From NCBI RefSeq assembly GCF_032911225.1, contig NZ_CP136600.1, forward strand, positions 1,116,001 to 1,180,000: a stretch of DNA of 64,000 nucleotides, in the 5' to 3' direction. This document shows, in pieces, positions 1 to 9,636 of this stretch. The number at the start of each line of letters is the position of its first letter. Within the stretch, counting starts at the first letter, position 1. The translations under genes were made by a program, and so were the position numbers. This stretch comes from Thalassotalea fonticola. Its GTDB lineage: Bacteria; Pseudomonadota; Gammaproteobacteria; Enterobacterales; Alteromonadaceae. A model generated the notes under the pieces. It ran no database searches, had not been told where the DNA came from, and saw only the letters and a program-made list of their open reading frames with translations.

Positions 1-750
1 TTCAACCGCCAAATCACGACTAAACACCGCATTCATGCGATTAACTAAAGTGACGATAGCTGCTAACACTTGTTCCTTGGTATTACCATGAAATACGCTG
101 TATTCAGCTGATGTTGAAAATGCGATACGATAGCGTTTATTTATTGAGGTTAACCCCGTAGTTTTTGCGGCTAAAGCAGTTAATTCGGCACTAATTTGCT
201 CACGGCTAGCTTCCTTAGTACTGTCAGTTACCTTTGTCGTTAGCGGTAGAGCATCTTTTTTATAGTAGCTCAGGTATAACTCATTATTACCACGTTGTTG
301 TGGGTCAATGTATACTGTTTCGCCATTATGATTAAACGCACCATGAAAGCCATTACTGCTAATATCGAATCGGCCACTATTTTTAGGATTACCAACTTGC
401 ATACCAGTAAATGTTTTTATTGTTGGATACTTGGCAGAAAGTGATTGTGGAAGCACTGAATTTTGCTGCAAATTAAATGTTACTAACTGGCCATTTGGTA
501 ATGGCAGTTCAAGTTGCAAGTGCGCTGTTTTCAACTGTTTATTTAAAGCGTTAATATTTGCTGATAATAAACGTGAATTTTTGGCTTTAATATTGAACAA
601 AGCCTTTGCTTGATTACTTTTACTTTGAATAATATTGCTATGTTGATCTTGCTCAATCCATAAAGAAGAAGCTGTTCCTTGCGCAAAGGCTTGAGATGAG
701 ATCATACTCACATAAACAAAGATAAACTTAACAGGTGAAAACAACTTCAT
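1..750 (-). CDS. Secreted reprolysin-like metallopeptidase, N-terminal part (cut by window edge)
   Basis: Partial gene: the first 250 codons are here and the C-terminal remainder lies left of position 1. The start ATG is at 748-750, followed by a signal peptide ending in SSQAFA, so the product is exported. Residues about 25-200 resemble the propeptide-like N-terminal region of secreted peptidases. Residues about 203-250 contain RYRIAFSTSAEYSVFHG and VNRMNAVFSRDLAVE, the typical opening of a reprolysin-like (M12B-type zinc) catalytic domain. The HExxH zinc site would lie outside the window and cannot be checked. Proteins of this type in Alteromonadales often end in a sorting tail; that is not visible here. 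Confidence 0.72.
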   Translation of the reverse strand, partial: MKLFSPVKFIFVYVSMISSQAFAQGTASSLWIEQDQHSNIIQSKSNQAKALFNIKAKNSRLLSANINALNKQLKTAHLQLELPLPNGQLVTFNLQQNSVLPQSLSAKYPTIKTFTGMQVGNPKNSGRFDISSNGFHGAFNHNGETVYIDPQQRGNNELYLSYYKKDALPLTTKVTDSTKEASREQISAELTALAAKTTGLTSINKRYRIAFSTSAEYSVFHGNTKEQVLAAIVTLVNRMNAVFSRDLAVE

Positions 751-924
751 GGCTACAACTTAGGTAATTAATTTAATAGAGGTTAATTAACAGGCAAATA
801 TACTGGCAAAAATAGTAAATTAATTCCAGTCAAAAAGGTTTAATCTAATGTTAATTTGTAGATTTTAAAGTTTAGAAAGCAAAAAAAACAATTATAGGGC
901 TTTCGGGCTGCTATAACGAGTTAT

Positions 925-1980
925 TTAACTATTATCCAGTGAGCTTCGGTAATCTCTAGGTGACATACCTACCCAACGTTTAAATGCGCGAGAGAAGTTA
1001 CTGCAGTCGGTAAAGCCTAATAAATAAGTGGCTTCTGCCATCGACATGCCATCTTTGCCAATGTATTGCTCAGCTAATTCTTTGCGAATTTGATCAAGTA
1101 AATCTTGATAGTTAGTGCCTTCTTTCTTTAATTTGTTATGAAAAGTACTTGCGGTCATATGTAATGACATTGCCACTCGTTCTCGTGAACAATTACCCGA
1201 TGGGAGAAACTCGATAAGTTTAGCCATTACCCGAGATTTTAAATCTACCTTGGCGGTTTTCTCTAAAAATTCAGTAACGGTTTTATCGCTCTCGCGAGCA
1301 AGTTCACGGTTAGAAGCAGGTAATTCTTTATCGAGTTCAGATACTTCTAGACAGACTGCGGTTTGTTTGGCAGAGAACTCAATTTCACAACGAAAATAAT
1401 CATGATATCTTTGAATAATATCATCACTTGGTGTCCAGATCAGACTAATCTTTTTAGGGGTATACTCAGGGCCGCGGATCATTCGAATAAACTTTACTGT
1501 GATCGCCGCAAAACAATCAGAATCAAAGTTTTTAACTACTTGTGAGCCGTTATCCAACTCGTTACTGCTTAACCAAGCCTTGCCTCCAGATTCATGATAC
1601 TCAACAGTTAATAACGTACTGATTAATGCAAAATAACGCTGATAACGCTGACAAAATGAGCGGAGGTTATCGCTATATAATAAACCAACGCCCAGTGCAT
1701 GGTAGCTGGCTGGGCTTAAAAATTCGCAGCTTTTTAAACTTAGGCTTGGATCAGTTGCTGAAATTCCCAGTTCAATAAACTTCCCCATTAAATCATAAGG
1801 AACCCGATTGATACCATGTTTGTACTCTTTAATATTGATGCCAGCTTGTAATAACAAGATGTTGGTATCCACATCAGATGCATTTAACGCCTGCGATATG
1901 GTGGCAGCATTGCCATAAAAACTAGTTGGAGAAATATTTGCCATTGAAGTGAGCGGCCCTAACGAGTATTTGATCCACAT
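925..1980 (-). CDS. AraC-family transcriptional regulator
   Basis: A 351-residue cytoplasmic DNA-binding regulator. Residues about 25-210 look like the arabinose-binding-type/dimerisation domain of the OruR/ArgR-like AraC subgroup. Residues about 240-345 form the AraC double helix-turn-helix, with the characteristic second-helix segment FTDCSNFSRAFKRWVGMSPR near the C-terminus. Length matches the subgroup. It lies alone between the truncated peptidase gene and a minus-strand membrane-protein cluster, so its targets and effector cannot be read from context. Confidence 0.88.
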   Translation of the reverse strand: MWIKYSLGPLTSMANISPTSFYGNAATISQALNASDVDTNILLLQAGINIKEYKHGINRVPYDLMGKFIELGISATDPSLSLKSCEFLSPASYHALGVGLLYSDNLRSFCQRYQRYFALISTLLTVEYHESGGKAWLSSNELDNGSQVVKNFDSDCFAAITVKFIRMIRGPEYTPKKISLIWTPSDDIIQRYHDYFRCEIEFSAKQTAVCLEVSELDKELPASNRELARESDKTVTEFLEKTAKVDLKSRVMAKLIEFLPSGNCSRERVAMSLHMTASTFHNKLKKEGTNYQDLLDQIRKELAEQYIGKDGMSMAEATYLLGFTDCSNFSRAFKRWVGMSPRDYRSSLDNS

Positions 1981-2270
1981 TAAAATAAATGATTTCCACT
2001 AAGGGATAATTTACTTTAAATGGTATAAGTATTTAAAAACAATAATACTTTAATATTAGCCTATGTTTGGAAATTAAATCAATAACTATAAAGAATCAGT
2101 TTCAACTACTTCTGTAACCCGATTATTTATAGCTATATGCGTTTAATAAAATGCGATATACACCGTAAGTAAATAATTGAAAAAAGAAAATAATAAAAAC
2201 GCTGACGATAAACACATATCGCCCTTTACCACTAATGCGACTAAACCCACACGTTGTCTGGCTTGAAGAT

Positions 2271-2786
2271 CTATTTAGCTTGATCAGGTCTAACTTTTCG
2301 TGGCGTGTCATCAATCTCTTCTGGAAATTCAGATAAATTGATTTGTACTCGTTTACTACTCTTTGCCAGTAACAACAAGCCTATACCAACAACGGTTTGG
2401 GTAATTAACCAATTCAGTTTCCCTTGGCCAAACAGCAAGTGTTGTCCCCAGTAAAAGCCTAAATCCAAACTCACAGCTATACAGCTATACATTAGAAACT
2501 TATTCCATAATGTTTGCAGCCACTTACTGGCATTAGGTTTTCGCGCAAAAATAACAATTAACAGTAAAATACCAGGGATACCTGTGGCTAAACTTAAATA
2601 AAATAGGCTCGAATCTGAATAGACCCACTGAATTAAACTTAACTTATCGCGTAAATTACTTAATGATAAAATACCCACAACATAGCCTCGTAATAAAAAG
2701 GCCAAAATAAAATAAAATATAAAAGACAGTTTTAAACAGTTATGTTTGTCAAAATCTTTGATTGAATAATTTGCTAACGGGTGCAC
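2271..2786 (-). CDS. DUF2919 family inner-membrane protein (YfeZ-like)
   Basis: A 171-residue protein with about four hydrophobic membrane segments (roughly residues 20-40, 60-80, 95-115 and 125-145) and a charged cytoplasmic tail. The N-terminal pattern with a short soluble stretch, DFDKHNCLKLS and then a membrane helix ending in LLRGYV matches the DUF2919/YfeZ family, whose function is unknown. The apparent start is a GTG (2784-2786), with no better ATG upstream. It is the last gene of a minus-strand group with the GFA and DUF599 genes, 45 nt away. Confidence 0.7.
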   Translation of the reverse strand: MHPLANYSIKDFDKHNCLKLSFIFYFILAFLLRGYVVGILSLSNLRDKLSLIQWVYSDSSLFYLSLATGIPGILLLIVIFARKPNASKWLQTLWNKFLMYSCIAVSLDLGFYWGQHLLFGQGKLNWLITQTVVGIGLLLLAKSSKRVQINLSEFPEEIDDTPRKVRPDQAK

Positions 2787-2831
2787 TGCGATGTCTACTT
2801 TTGGTTAATGTTATTTCTTAGGTCTTAGATG

Positions 2832-3227
2832 CTAGATATCAGGTTTTGAAAGGTGAGCTAAAGTATCAGCATTATCTTCCCAATTTTGTCCATCAAAGTT
2901 TTCTACCGGCCATTGCTGCCATTCGTCTGTGTCTAAACATTTAGCGTTAACACTATAGCCATCAGGATTCGAGCGCGGAATATAAAATGATTTAACTCCG
3001 CACGTTTTACAAAAATAATGCTTCGCCACTTTTGTATTGAATTGATAACAGCTTAATTCACTTTGATCAGTCAGCAGAGTAAATTTATTACTTGGTACAA
3101 TTAAATGAATAAACCCTGTAATCGTACACATTGAACAATTACACTCGGTAATATAGGGCGTATCTACTACCTCTATGGCAAAACGCACCTTTTTACAATG
3201 ACAACCACCTTGTAATGTTCTTATCAT
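2832..3227 (-). CDS. GFA-family zinc protein (glutathione-dependent formaldehyde-activating-like)
   Basis: A 131-residue protein with the GFA/CENP-V fold cysteines: GGCHCKKVRF near the N-terminus, CNCSMC at about residues 29-34 and FCKTCGVKSF at about residue 72. These are the zinc ligands of the family. Family members have been proposed to act on glutathione adducts, but most are uncharacterised, so only the fold is called. Its start overlaps the stop of the upstream DUF599 gene by 4 nt, which indicates translational coupling. Confidence 0.82.
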   Translation of the reverse strand: MIRTLQGGCHCKKVRFAIEVVDTPYITECNCSMCTITGFIHLIVPSNKFTLLTDQSELSCYQFNTKVAKHYFCKTCGVKSFYIPRSNPDGYSVNAKCLDTDEWQQWPVENFDGQNWEDNADTLAHLSKPDI

Positions 3228-3931
3228 ATGTCCTCAGACTCTAAATCTTTGATCGCTAGGATTATTGCCCGCAAAGCCTTTGATTTAAACTCTCGGTAAA
3301 ACAATACATAAACTACAGCAAGGCTTGAAACAATAAACATGAGCGGATGAAAAAACCAACTTAGCGCGGCTAACGAAAAATAGTACGAGCGTAAACCATA
3401 GTTATAGGCGTGCCCTGCTTGGTCTTGCACTACGCCCATTTGCTTGGCGTAATCAAGTAACGCTGGATTTGTGGTTTGTTCCGCCACGGGGGCCGCACCT
3501 ATCAATATGTTTAAAAAACCGTACTGACGCATTGACCAGGTAAATTGAAAAAATGCCATAACAAATATCATACCTAGTAAACTAAGTTTAATTTGAATAG
3601 CGACATGATTGCGTTCAGTGGCAATTGGAATTGATGATAAAACTTCATTAACATTGTCTACCTGAGTAAACAGTGTTAACACACCAGCTAATATCAATAA
3701 CGTTGTTGAGGCGAAGAAGGCGACATGGCGATCTAAATTTGACAGTAACGCTGCATGTGAAACACGTACATCATTATCAAGAATTTGTCGCATCCATAAA
3801 ATTCTATGCTGATGTAGGACTCTCGACAAACAAGCGGTATTTTTTGCTTTAATACGAGCAAACTGGGTATAACCAATCCAACAGGTAAAAAATAGTGTTA
3901 AGGCAATAAAATCAAAAACGGTTAATGACAC
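3224..3931 (-). CDS. DUF599 domain-containing inner-membrane protein
   Basis: A 235-residue protein with an N-terminal membrane helix (residues 5-22), the DUF599-type segment RILWMRQILDND followed by RHVAFFASTTLLILAG, and further helices at about residues 115-135 and 185-215. The family is of unknown function. It heads the three-gene minus-strand group DUF599-GFA-DUF2919 and overlaps the GFA gene by 4 nt (ATGA). Confidence 0.8.
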   Translation of the reverse strand: MSLTVFDFIALTLFFTCWIGYTQFARIKAKNTACLSRVLHQHRILWMRQILDNDVRVSHAALLSNLDRHVAFFASTTLLILAGVLTLFTQVDNVNEVLSSIPIATERNHVAIQIKLSLLGMIFVMAFFQFTWSMRQYGFLNILIGAAPVAEQTTNPALLDYAKQMGVVQDQAGHAYNYGLRSYYFSLAALSWFFHPLMFIVSSLAVVYVLFYREFKSKALRAIILAIKDLESEDI

Positions 3932-4085
3932 TATAATTCCAAATGATCTTTAATGAATAATTATCTATTTTCATTATGCCTATTCAATTTATATTATCCA
4001 TAAGTTAATAACTAATTCGATAAAAAAATTTCACTATTAAGGCATAATCAACCCGCGTTAATTTAGTGTTAAGGGCTTAATTACA

Positions 4086-4115
4086 TTGACAGTAACTCGT
4101 TAAATACGCTATAAA
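4086..4115 (+). promoter_or_regulatory. Probable sigma70 promoter for the CBM9/DUF5916 gene
   Basis: A TTGACA -35 box at 4086-4091 and a TATAAA -10 box at 4110-4115, with an 18-nt spacer (17 nt if read as CTATAA). It lies about 90 nt upstream of the ATG at 4203, and an AGGAAG ribosome site precedes that start. Confidence 0.6.
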
Positions 4116-4202
4116 AAGGTTGTTAAAAGGTATTAACAATACAGGGCTCTGTAAATATTAAAGCTCTGACAATAATAATAAATGCAAACATAGGAAGTAG
4201 TC

Positions 4203-6518
4203 ATGATTTTGCCCCGGAGGAGCGCGACAGTATTAGCCACGCTAATGCTATTTTGTAGTACTGCTTTTCCATCTTTGGCCGAGCCAATTATCATTCCAAA
4301 CATTAAAGCTGACATTACATTTGATGGCGAGCTTAATGAGCCTGTATGGCAGCAAGCCAAGCATGTTTCGGTTAATATTGTTAACTATCCTTATGAAAAC
4401 ACCCCAAGCCCAGTACAAACTGATGCCTATATATTTGAAGATGGCACACAGATTTATTTTGCTTTTATAGCGCAAGATCCTAACCCAGAAAAAATTCAAG
4501 CGTTTATTCGCGACCGTGATGATGCATTTTCTGATGATATTGTTGGTATCAAGTTAGATACTTTTAACAATCACCGTCTGGCTTATAAGTTTTTTGTTAA
4601 TCCTTATGGCGTACAAAACGACGGCATAGATAATGAAATGACTTCGCAAAATAGCAACCTTTGGGATGGCATATGGGATGCTAACGGCAAGGTAACCGAA
4701 CATGGTTATCAGGTTGAATTTGCTATCCCTTATCGAGAGCTTAATTTTGAAGAAAGTGATGATATTAAAACTTGGGGGATAGAGCTGTTAAGACTATACC
4801 CAAGAGATAAAGTATTGCGTATTTCAAATATTGAGCTTGATCGTAATGACCCTTGTTGGACTTGCCAAATGGATGAAATGCAAGGTTTCGAGCAAGCAAA
4901 AATAGGTAAAAATTTATTAGTTACGCCATCAGTAGTTGCAAAAGTAGATGAAGAACGTGACGTTTATCAAAATGAAGATTGGCAATCTGACAATGATGCT
5001 GAGCTTGGCTTAAATGTACGTTGGGGTATCACCCCGGATGTAATGCTGAATGCAACAATAAACCCAGATTTTTCCAATGTTGAGGCTGATGCAGGGCAAT
5101 TATCTGTTAATAAAACCTCTGCGTTATTTTTTGATGAAAAAAGAACATTCTTTTTAGACAATTCTGAGTATTTTTCCAGCCCACTTAATCTGGTGTATAC
5201 CCGAAACATCACAGACCCTGACGTTGGAGCTAAAATTACCGGAAAACTTGATAAACAAACCTTTGGCTTTTTTATGACCAAAGACAATTTTACCAGCTTA
5301 ATATTACCCGGTAATCTTTATTCACTACCTGATGAAATAAATGATGAGAGTTATTCAGGCGCGCTGCGCTATCGTTATGATGTAAATGAAAACTTGTCAT
5401 TTGGCCTAACGTCAACAATGCGAAGCGCTGATCAATATCACAATTACGTTAATGCTATCGATGCTAAATATAAAATGTCGGTTAGCAATACTCTTATTGC
5501 CCAAGTACTAACATCAGATACAGAATATCCTGTAGCGCTTTATGAAAAGTGGTGTTCGAATGGTAGCGCACAAGATGAATGCTATTTACCGTCAATGATT
5601 AACAAAAATCAAGGTAGCTTTACCGACCAAGCCTTTAACCTTGAATTTGAACACGACAGTGAAAATTGGTTGTTTAAAACAAAATATCTGGCTATCGGCG
5701 AAGATTTTCGTGCAGACCTAGGCTATCTTCCACAAGTTGATTATAACGAGTTCACTACCACAATTAATCGAACTGTTTATTCTGATGATACCTTTTGGTC
5801 AGAAATGATTTTTGGCGGAGAGTTTCAAACGAGTCATAATGATGACGGTGATTTAATCAATAAGCGCTCATCAATAAGCTATACCATTTGGGGCCCATGG
5901 CAGTCCCTTTTTGATGTGATATATTCGCATGAAGAGCAAGTTGGTTTACGTTATGATCCCAACCTGAGTGCGATTGATGATAATACCAGTTTATTTGAAC
6001 TGGATTATGTAGACTTATACATGAGCATTCAGCCCAGAGCCGATCTCATGTTTGGTTTTTCTAGTCGTATTGGTGACTCCATTGATTATACTAATGATCG
6101 CAAAGGTGAGTTAATTGAATTTGCCCCTGATCTTATCTGGAATATTACTACTCATTTAGAACTTGAATTAATGCATGTGTATGCTGAATTAGAAGCTGAT
6201 AATGACTACGTCTACCGCGAAAATATTACTGATTTCAGATTAACCTATGCGTTTAATGTGAACAGTTTCCTGCGGTTAACCATGGTTTACAATGCTACCG
6301 ATTACAACTCTAATAATAACCCTGATATTATTATTGATTCGAATTATCATGATAACCTTTCGACACAACTGCTTTATTCTTATAAATTAAATCCACAAAC
6401 GGTATTCTTTTTAGGTTACTCTGACAACTCAATTGATAATGAATTGGTTGGCGAAAAGAAAGAATTAAAACAAAATCAACGTACCGCATTTTTAAAGCTT
6501 AGTTACGCTTGGATGTAA
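4203..6518 (+). CDS. Exported carbohydrate-binding family 9-like / DUF5916 protein
   Basis: A 771-residue protein. It begins with a signal peptide ending in FPSLAEP. Residues about 30-220 form a CBM9-like domain with ITFDGELNEPVWQQAKHV, DDAFSDDIVGIKLDTF and FFVNPYGVQNDG. The remainder is the DUF5916 domain, with alternating short strands, many aromatic residues and a strand-like C-terminus (FLKLSYAWM) consistent with an outer-membrane beta-barrel. Function is unknown. The gene stands alone behind its own promoter. The 3' side has an imperfect hairpin (about 6540-6569) and then repeats. Confidence 0.82.
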   Translation: MILPRRSATVLATLMLFCSTAFPSLAEPIIIPNIKADITFDGELNEPVWQQAKHVSVNIVNYPYENTPSPVQTDAYIFEDGTQIYFAFIAQDPNPEKIQAFIRDRDDAFSDDIVGIKLDTFNNHRLAYKFFVNPYGVQNDGIDNEMTSQNSNLWDGIWDANGKVTEHGYQVEFAIPYRELNFEESDDIKTWGIELLRLYPRDKVLRISNIELDRNDPCWTCQMDEMQGFEQAKIGKNLLVTPSVVAKVDEERDVYQNEDWQSDNDAELGLNVRWGITPDVMLNATINPDFSNVEADAGQLSVNKTSALFFDEKRTFFLDNSEYFSSPLNLVYTRNITDPDVGAKITGKLDKQTFGFFMTKDNFTSLILPGNLYSLPDEINDESYSGALRYRYDVNENLSFGLTSTMRSADQYHNYVNAIDAKYKMSVSNTLIAQVLTSDTEYPVALYEKWCSNGSAQDECYLPSMINKNQGSFTDQAFNLEFEHDSENWLFKTKYLAIGEDFRADLGYLPQVDYNEFTTTINRTVYSDDTFWSEMIFGGEFQTSHNDDGDLINKRSSISYTIWGPWQSLFDVIYSHEEQVGLRYDPNLSAIDDNTSLFELDYVDLYMSIQPRADLMFGFSSRIGDSIDYTNDRKGELIEFAPDLIWNITTHLELELMHVYAELEADNDYVYRENITDFRLTYAFNVNSFLRLTMVYNATDYNSNNNPDIIIDSNYHDNLSTQLLYSYKLNPQTVFFLGYSDNSIDNELVGEKKELKQNQRTAFLKLSYAWM

Positions 6519-6648
6519 TTTATTTACTAGAATCGAGAACAGACATTAACTGCTTCGCAATTAATTGTCTTCGAGAAACCAAGAGCCAACCCTGCTAGCG
6601 CACTAATCACGTTCTTAACGCATAACTACTTCATCCTAACGTCCTGGC

Positions 6649-6900
6649 ATTTCCTGAACTTGTTTCAGGATCTAAAAGTAAAAGCGAGCTCCTGACCTTC
6701 GTCAGGAACTGGTGACGTTTTATACTCTAGGGGCAATCATTTCCTGAACTTGTTTCAGGATCTAAAAAAAAGCGAGCTCCTGACCTTCGTCAGGAACTGG
6801 TGACGTTTTATGCTCTAGGGGGCAATCATTTCCTGAACTTGTTTCAGGATCTAAAAATAAAAGCGAGATCCTGACCTTCGTCAGGAACTGGACTGGTATC
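6649..6900. repeat. Three tandem ~90-bp copies of a double-hairpin intergenic repeat
   Basis: Copies start at 6649, 6739 and 6828 (periods 90 and 89). Each contains two hairpins: TCCTGAA-5 nt-TTCAGGA and TCCTGAC-CTTC-GTCAGGA. Because both stems share TCCTGA/TCAGGA arms, alternative pairing within and between copies is possible. The copies are near-identical, with small indels in the A-run between hairpins. It looks like a REP-type intergenic repeat that has tandemly amplified between the convergent 4203-6518 and 6913-7086 genes. Confidence 0.85.
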
Positions 6901-6912
6901 GTTTTACACTAC

Positions 6913-7086
6913 TTAACCGGCATTCATTTTATCTGATAAGCATTGTTGTCTAGCCAAATATTCCAGAGAAGCACATTCATCAGTTGGAGCACCACTCGCT
7001 TTAACCGAGCTTGATGAATCATCTCCAGTAGAAGTGCATGCTGTCAATAATATGCTGAAAAAGCAAAGCAATATAACTTTATTCAT
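6913..7086 (-). CDS. Small putative lipoprotein (57 aa)
   Basis: The start is taken at the second ATG (7084-7086), because GGAG lies 7-8 nt upstream of it inside the longer reading. The product begins MNKVILLCFFSILLTAC, a lipoprotein signal with lipobox LTAC. The rest is a Ser-rich linker and a short C-terminal segment with two cysteines (DECASLEYLARQQC). No homolog is recognised. It lies upstream of nothing on its strand, and its 3' end abuts the repeat array. Confidence 0.6.
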   Translation of the reverse strand: MNKVILLCFFSILLTACTSTGDDSSSSVKASGAPTDECASLEYLARQQCLSDKMNAG

Positions 7087-7138
7087 AATAGTCTCCATAT
7101 AAATTCTACTTAAAGAATAGCTAAAGATTTTTGATTAG

Positions 7139-8359
7139 CTAAACCATTTTTTCATATTTTTCTTTGGCTGCATCAATAATTTCTTGTGCTACTTTTTTCT
7201 TTTCATCAATCACTACCGTTGCTGATATTTTATCTTGAATAGCTTGCCGATTAGGATCCCAATACACCTGTAAAAAACCTAGTAAACCAGTGGCAGGACC
7301 AGCAGCATAACCACCGAACCGACCAAAACTATCCCACAGAGATAACGGTGTACCATCAAGTTGCAACACTCGAATATTCATTAATCGTTTACCCGGTGTT
7401 TTACCATTCCAGCGTGCAGTGAACACGGTAAAATAAAACGCAGCCCAACCAACGCCTAAACCTAGATCGTCAATAATTCCTTTAAACAGCTCGATGATTG
7501 AATAAATAGGTCTATCATTTTTCTTTTCCTGATCTTCTGGATGCCCTTCGTAGTAATTATTTATATCGGGCTTTTCTACATTTTCGACAGCAGGTATTGA
7601 TTGCTGTACAACTTCTCTTTTCTCATTTTCTATAGTGGTATCCATATCTTGTTTAAGTTCAATCAATGCAGTGTATTTATGTTCCAAGTATTGAACAAGC
7701 TGCTCTTGATCCACTTCAGATAATTCTGTTGATTCACTCACATCGGTGAATAAGCCAGTCGCCTGTTTGGAATTTAAACCAAGCTCGACAGCTCTGTCAG
7801 GAACTTCAGTGAGCACTTCTTGCCAACAAGATAATTCAGTACAGTTGTGTTTTTCTATTTCCTGAATGGTTTTGATCGCATAACCAGCCATTTTAAATGC
7901 CGTGCCTACATTTACATCTTTATCGCCAATAATAATAACGCCATCTTCTTTTAATTGTCTTAACTCTTCTTGGCTTTGTTCGTTAGTACCATCACCAAAT
8001 AAAGATTTCATTAGCGGCGGTAAGGTATTTAATAGCAACACTAATACGATTAACGCACCAAAAAAACGCATAATGGCACGACGTTTACGCCCTTTCACCT
8101 TTCCTTGCTGCTCTGCTCTGCGTTTACTCCCCATTCTAAAGGCCATAATCGCTAATGCTATCGCTAATAACTCGCCACCAGCGCCGCTCAATGCTGCAAT
8201 CAATAAAAAATCAATCGAAATAGCAACCCCGCGTTTCCATGGACTTGCTATTGCAGTGCCAAATAACTCTTCATTAAATTTGAACGCAAATGGGGTGATG
8301 ATTTCTTGAGTTTCATCGAAAGTTAGCTTCTTTTTAGTTTTAGCGAATATGTTTATCAT
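7139..8359 (-). CDS. RDD family membrane protein with a large insert
   Basis: About 406 residues. The ATG at 8357-8359 is chosen over a TTG one codon earlier, because AGGA lies 6 nt upstream of it. Residues about 43-65 hold the R..D signature helix of RDD (WKRGVAISIDFLLIAALS). A second membrane segment with charged flanks follows at about 105-120. Residues about 140-270 are a soluble, acidic insert, and the RDD domain resumes at about 295-385 (RWNGKTPGKRLMNIRVL, YWDPNRQAIQDKISATVV). RDD proteins are poorly defined membrane proteins, some implicated in ion transport. The split domain is noteworthy. No operon partner is clear. Confidence 0.8.
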   Translation of the reverse strand: MINIFAKTKKKLTFDETQEIITPFAFKFNEELFGTAIASPWKRGVAISIDFLLIAALSGAGGELLAIALAIMAFRMGSKRRAEQQGKVKGRKRRAIMRFFGALIVLVLLLNTLPPLMKSLFGDGTNEQSQEELRQLKEDGVIIIGDKDVNVGTAFKMAGYAIKTIQEIEKHNCTELSCWQEVLTEVPDRAVELGLNSKQATGLFTDVSESTELSEVDQEQLVQYLEHKYTALIELKQDMDTTIENEKREVVQQSIPAVENVEKPDINNYYEGHPEDQEKKNDRPIYSIIELFKGIIDDLGLGVGWAAFYFTVFTARWNGKTPGKRLMNIRVLQLDGTPLSLWDSFGRFGGYAAGPATGLLGFLQVYWDPNRQAIQDKISATVVIDEKKKVAQEIIDAAKEKYEKMV

Positions 8360-8379
8360 CAAACTTCCTGTTGATTTTT

Positions 8380-8456
8380 ACTTAGCTCCCGCATCGAGTA
8401 CGGGACGCCCTAATACCGTTTTTTCTTAGATCCCGTATCAAGTACAGGACGACTGG
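8380..8456. repeat. Two degenerate copies of a CCCG-x-CGGG palindromic intergenic repeat
   Basis: Two related imperfect palindromes, one with CCCGCATCGAGTACGGGA and one with TCCCGTATCAAGTACAGGA, lie between the VWA and RDD genes. The same family appears at 31271-31289. They are probably REP-like intergenic elements; a terminator role is possible but there are no strong T-runs. Confidence 0.5.
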
Positions 8457-8463
8457 AGTCGGT

Positions 8464-9636
8464 TTAGAGTAACTCTTTAATGCCTGCCGATAAACCTTCA
8501 ATCGTCATTGGGTACATTCGACTGGCCATCAGTTGTTTCATTAAACCAATCGATTGATAATAATTCCAGTATTTTAATGGCTGAGGATTTAACCAAATAC
8601 AATTATCAAAATGTGCAGTGATACGCTCTAGCCAAACACTGCCTGGCTCTTCATTCCAATGCTCGACGCTGCCGCCAGGGTAGGCAATTTCATAAGGCCC
8701 CATAGTGGCATCCCCGACAAAGATAATTTTATAATCTTTTGAAAAACGATGAATGATATCCCAAACATCTAGCGTTTCTTGATAGCGGCGACCATTATCA
8801 TGCCAAACATGCTCATACACACAATTGTGAAAATAAAAATATTCCAGATGTTTGAATTCGGTGTGCACCGCTGAAAATAGCTCTTCACAGACTTTAATAT
8901 AATCATCCATTGAGCCGCCAACATCAAAAAACATCAATACTTTTATTGCGTTATGACGCTCTGGTTGCATTTTTACATCAAGGTAACCAGCATTTTTAGC
9001 AGTTGCTCTAATGGTATGATCTAAATCAAGCTCTTCTCCTGCCCCGGTGCGAGCAAATTGCCGCAGCTTTCTTAATGCAATTTTAATGTTACGTGTACCC
9101 AACTCTACACTTGAGTCCAGATTTTTAAATTCACGTTTATCCCACACTTTAGCTGCACTGAAATTTCTATTGCCATCTTGGCCAATTCTTACACCTCCAG
9201 GGTGATAGCCTTCAGCGCCGAACGGTGACGTACCACCAGTCCCTATCCACTTATTGCCGCCTTGATGGCGTTTTTCTTGCTCGGCTAAACGCTCTTTTAA
9301 CGTTTTCATAAGCTCATCCAAGCCGCCAAGTTTTTTTACCTTGGCTTTATCTTCTTCACTTAAATGCTTCACAAAGCGTTTTTCTAGCCAGTCTTTAGGA
9401 ATACCTGATAAATCCAGCTCTACATTAGCTACTCCTTCAAAATAATTAGCAAAGGCTCGGTCAAATTTATCAAAATGGCTTTCATCTTTAACTAATATCA
9501 CCCGAGATAACGTATAAAAGTCATCGATAGAGCAAAAGATCACATGCTTTTTCATCGCACCAAGTAAATCGAGTAACTCACGTAAGGTGCACGGTACTCG
9601 ATACTCACGCAGCTTGATAAAGAAATCTAACAGCAT
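8464..9636 (-). CDS. VWA domain protein (CoxE-like), partner of a MoxR ATPase
   Basis: A 390-residue soluble protein. The C-terminal half (from about residue 225) is a von Willebrand A/CoxE-type domain with a MIDAS-like motif FFDVGGSMDDY (D-x-G-x-S). The N-terminal half is charged and helical, with a GGNKWIGTGGTSPFG segment. The start codon overlaps the stop of the MoxR gene by one base (TAATG), so the two are translated together. MoxR-VWA pairs are thought to act as chaperone-like maturation machines; the client is unknown here. Confidence 0.82.
   Translation of the reverse strand: MLLDFFIKLREYRVPCTLRELLDLLGAMKKHVIFCSIDDFYTLSRVILVKDESHFDKFDRAFANYFEGVANVELDLSGIPKDWLEKRFVKHLSEEDKAKVKKLGGLDELMKTLKERLAEQEKRHQGGNKWIGTGGTSPFGAEGYHPGGVRIGQDGNRNFSAAKVWDKREFKNLDSSVELGTRNIKIALRKLRQFARTGAGEELDLDHTIRATAKNAGYLDVKMQPERHNAIKVLMFFDVGGSMDDYIKVCEELFSAVHTEFKHLEYFYFHNCVYEHVWHDNGRRYQETLDVWDIIHRFSKDYKIIFVGDATMGPYEIAYPGGSVEHWNEEPGSVWLERITAHFDNCIWLNPQPLKYWNYYQSIGLMKQLMASRMYPMTIEGLSAGIKELL

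Noticed and set aside
2123..2314. 63-codon minus-strand frame with one hydrophobic segment after the DUF2919 gene
   Set aside because: It overlaps the DUF2919 gene end by 44 nt with no ribosome site and no recognised homolog; it could be a small membrane protein but cannot be supported.
6649..6900. Regular repeats as a CRISPR array
   Set aside because: Whole 90-bp units are repeated, including what would be spacers, and no cas genes are present.
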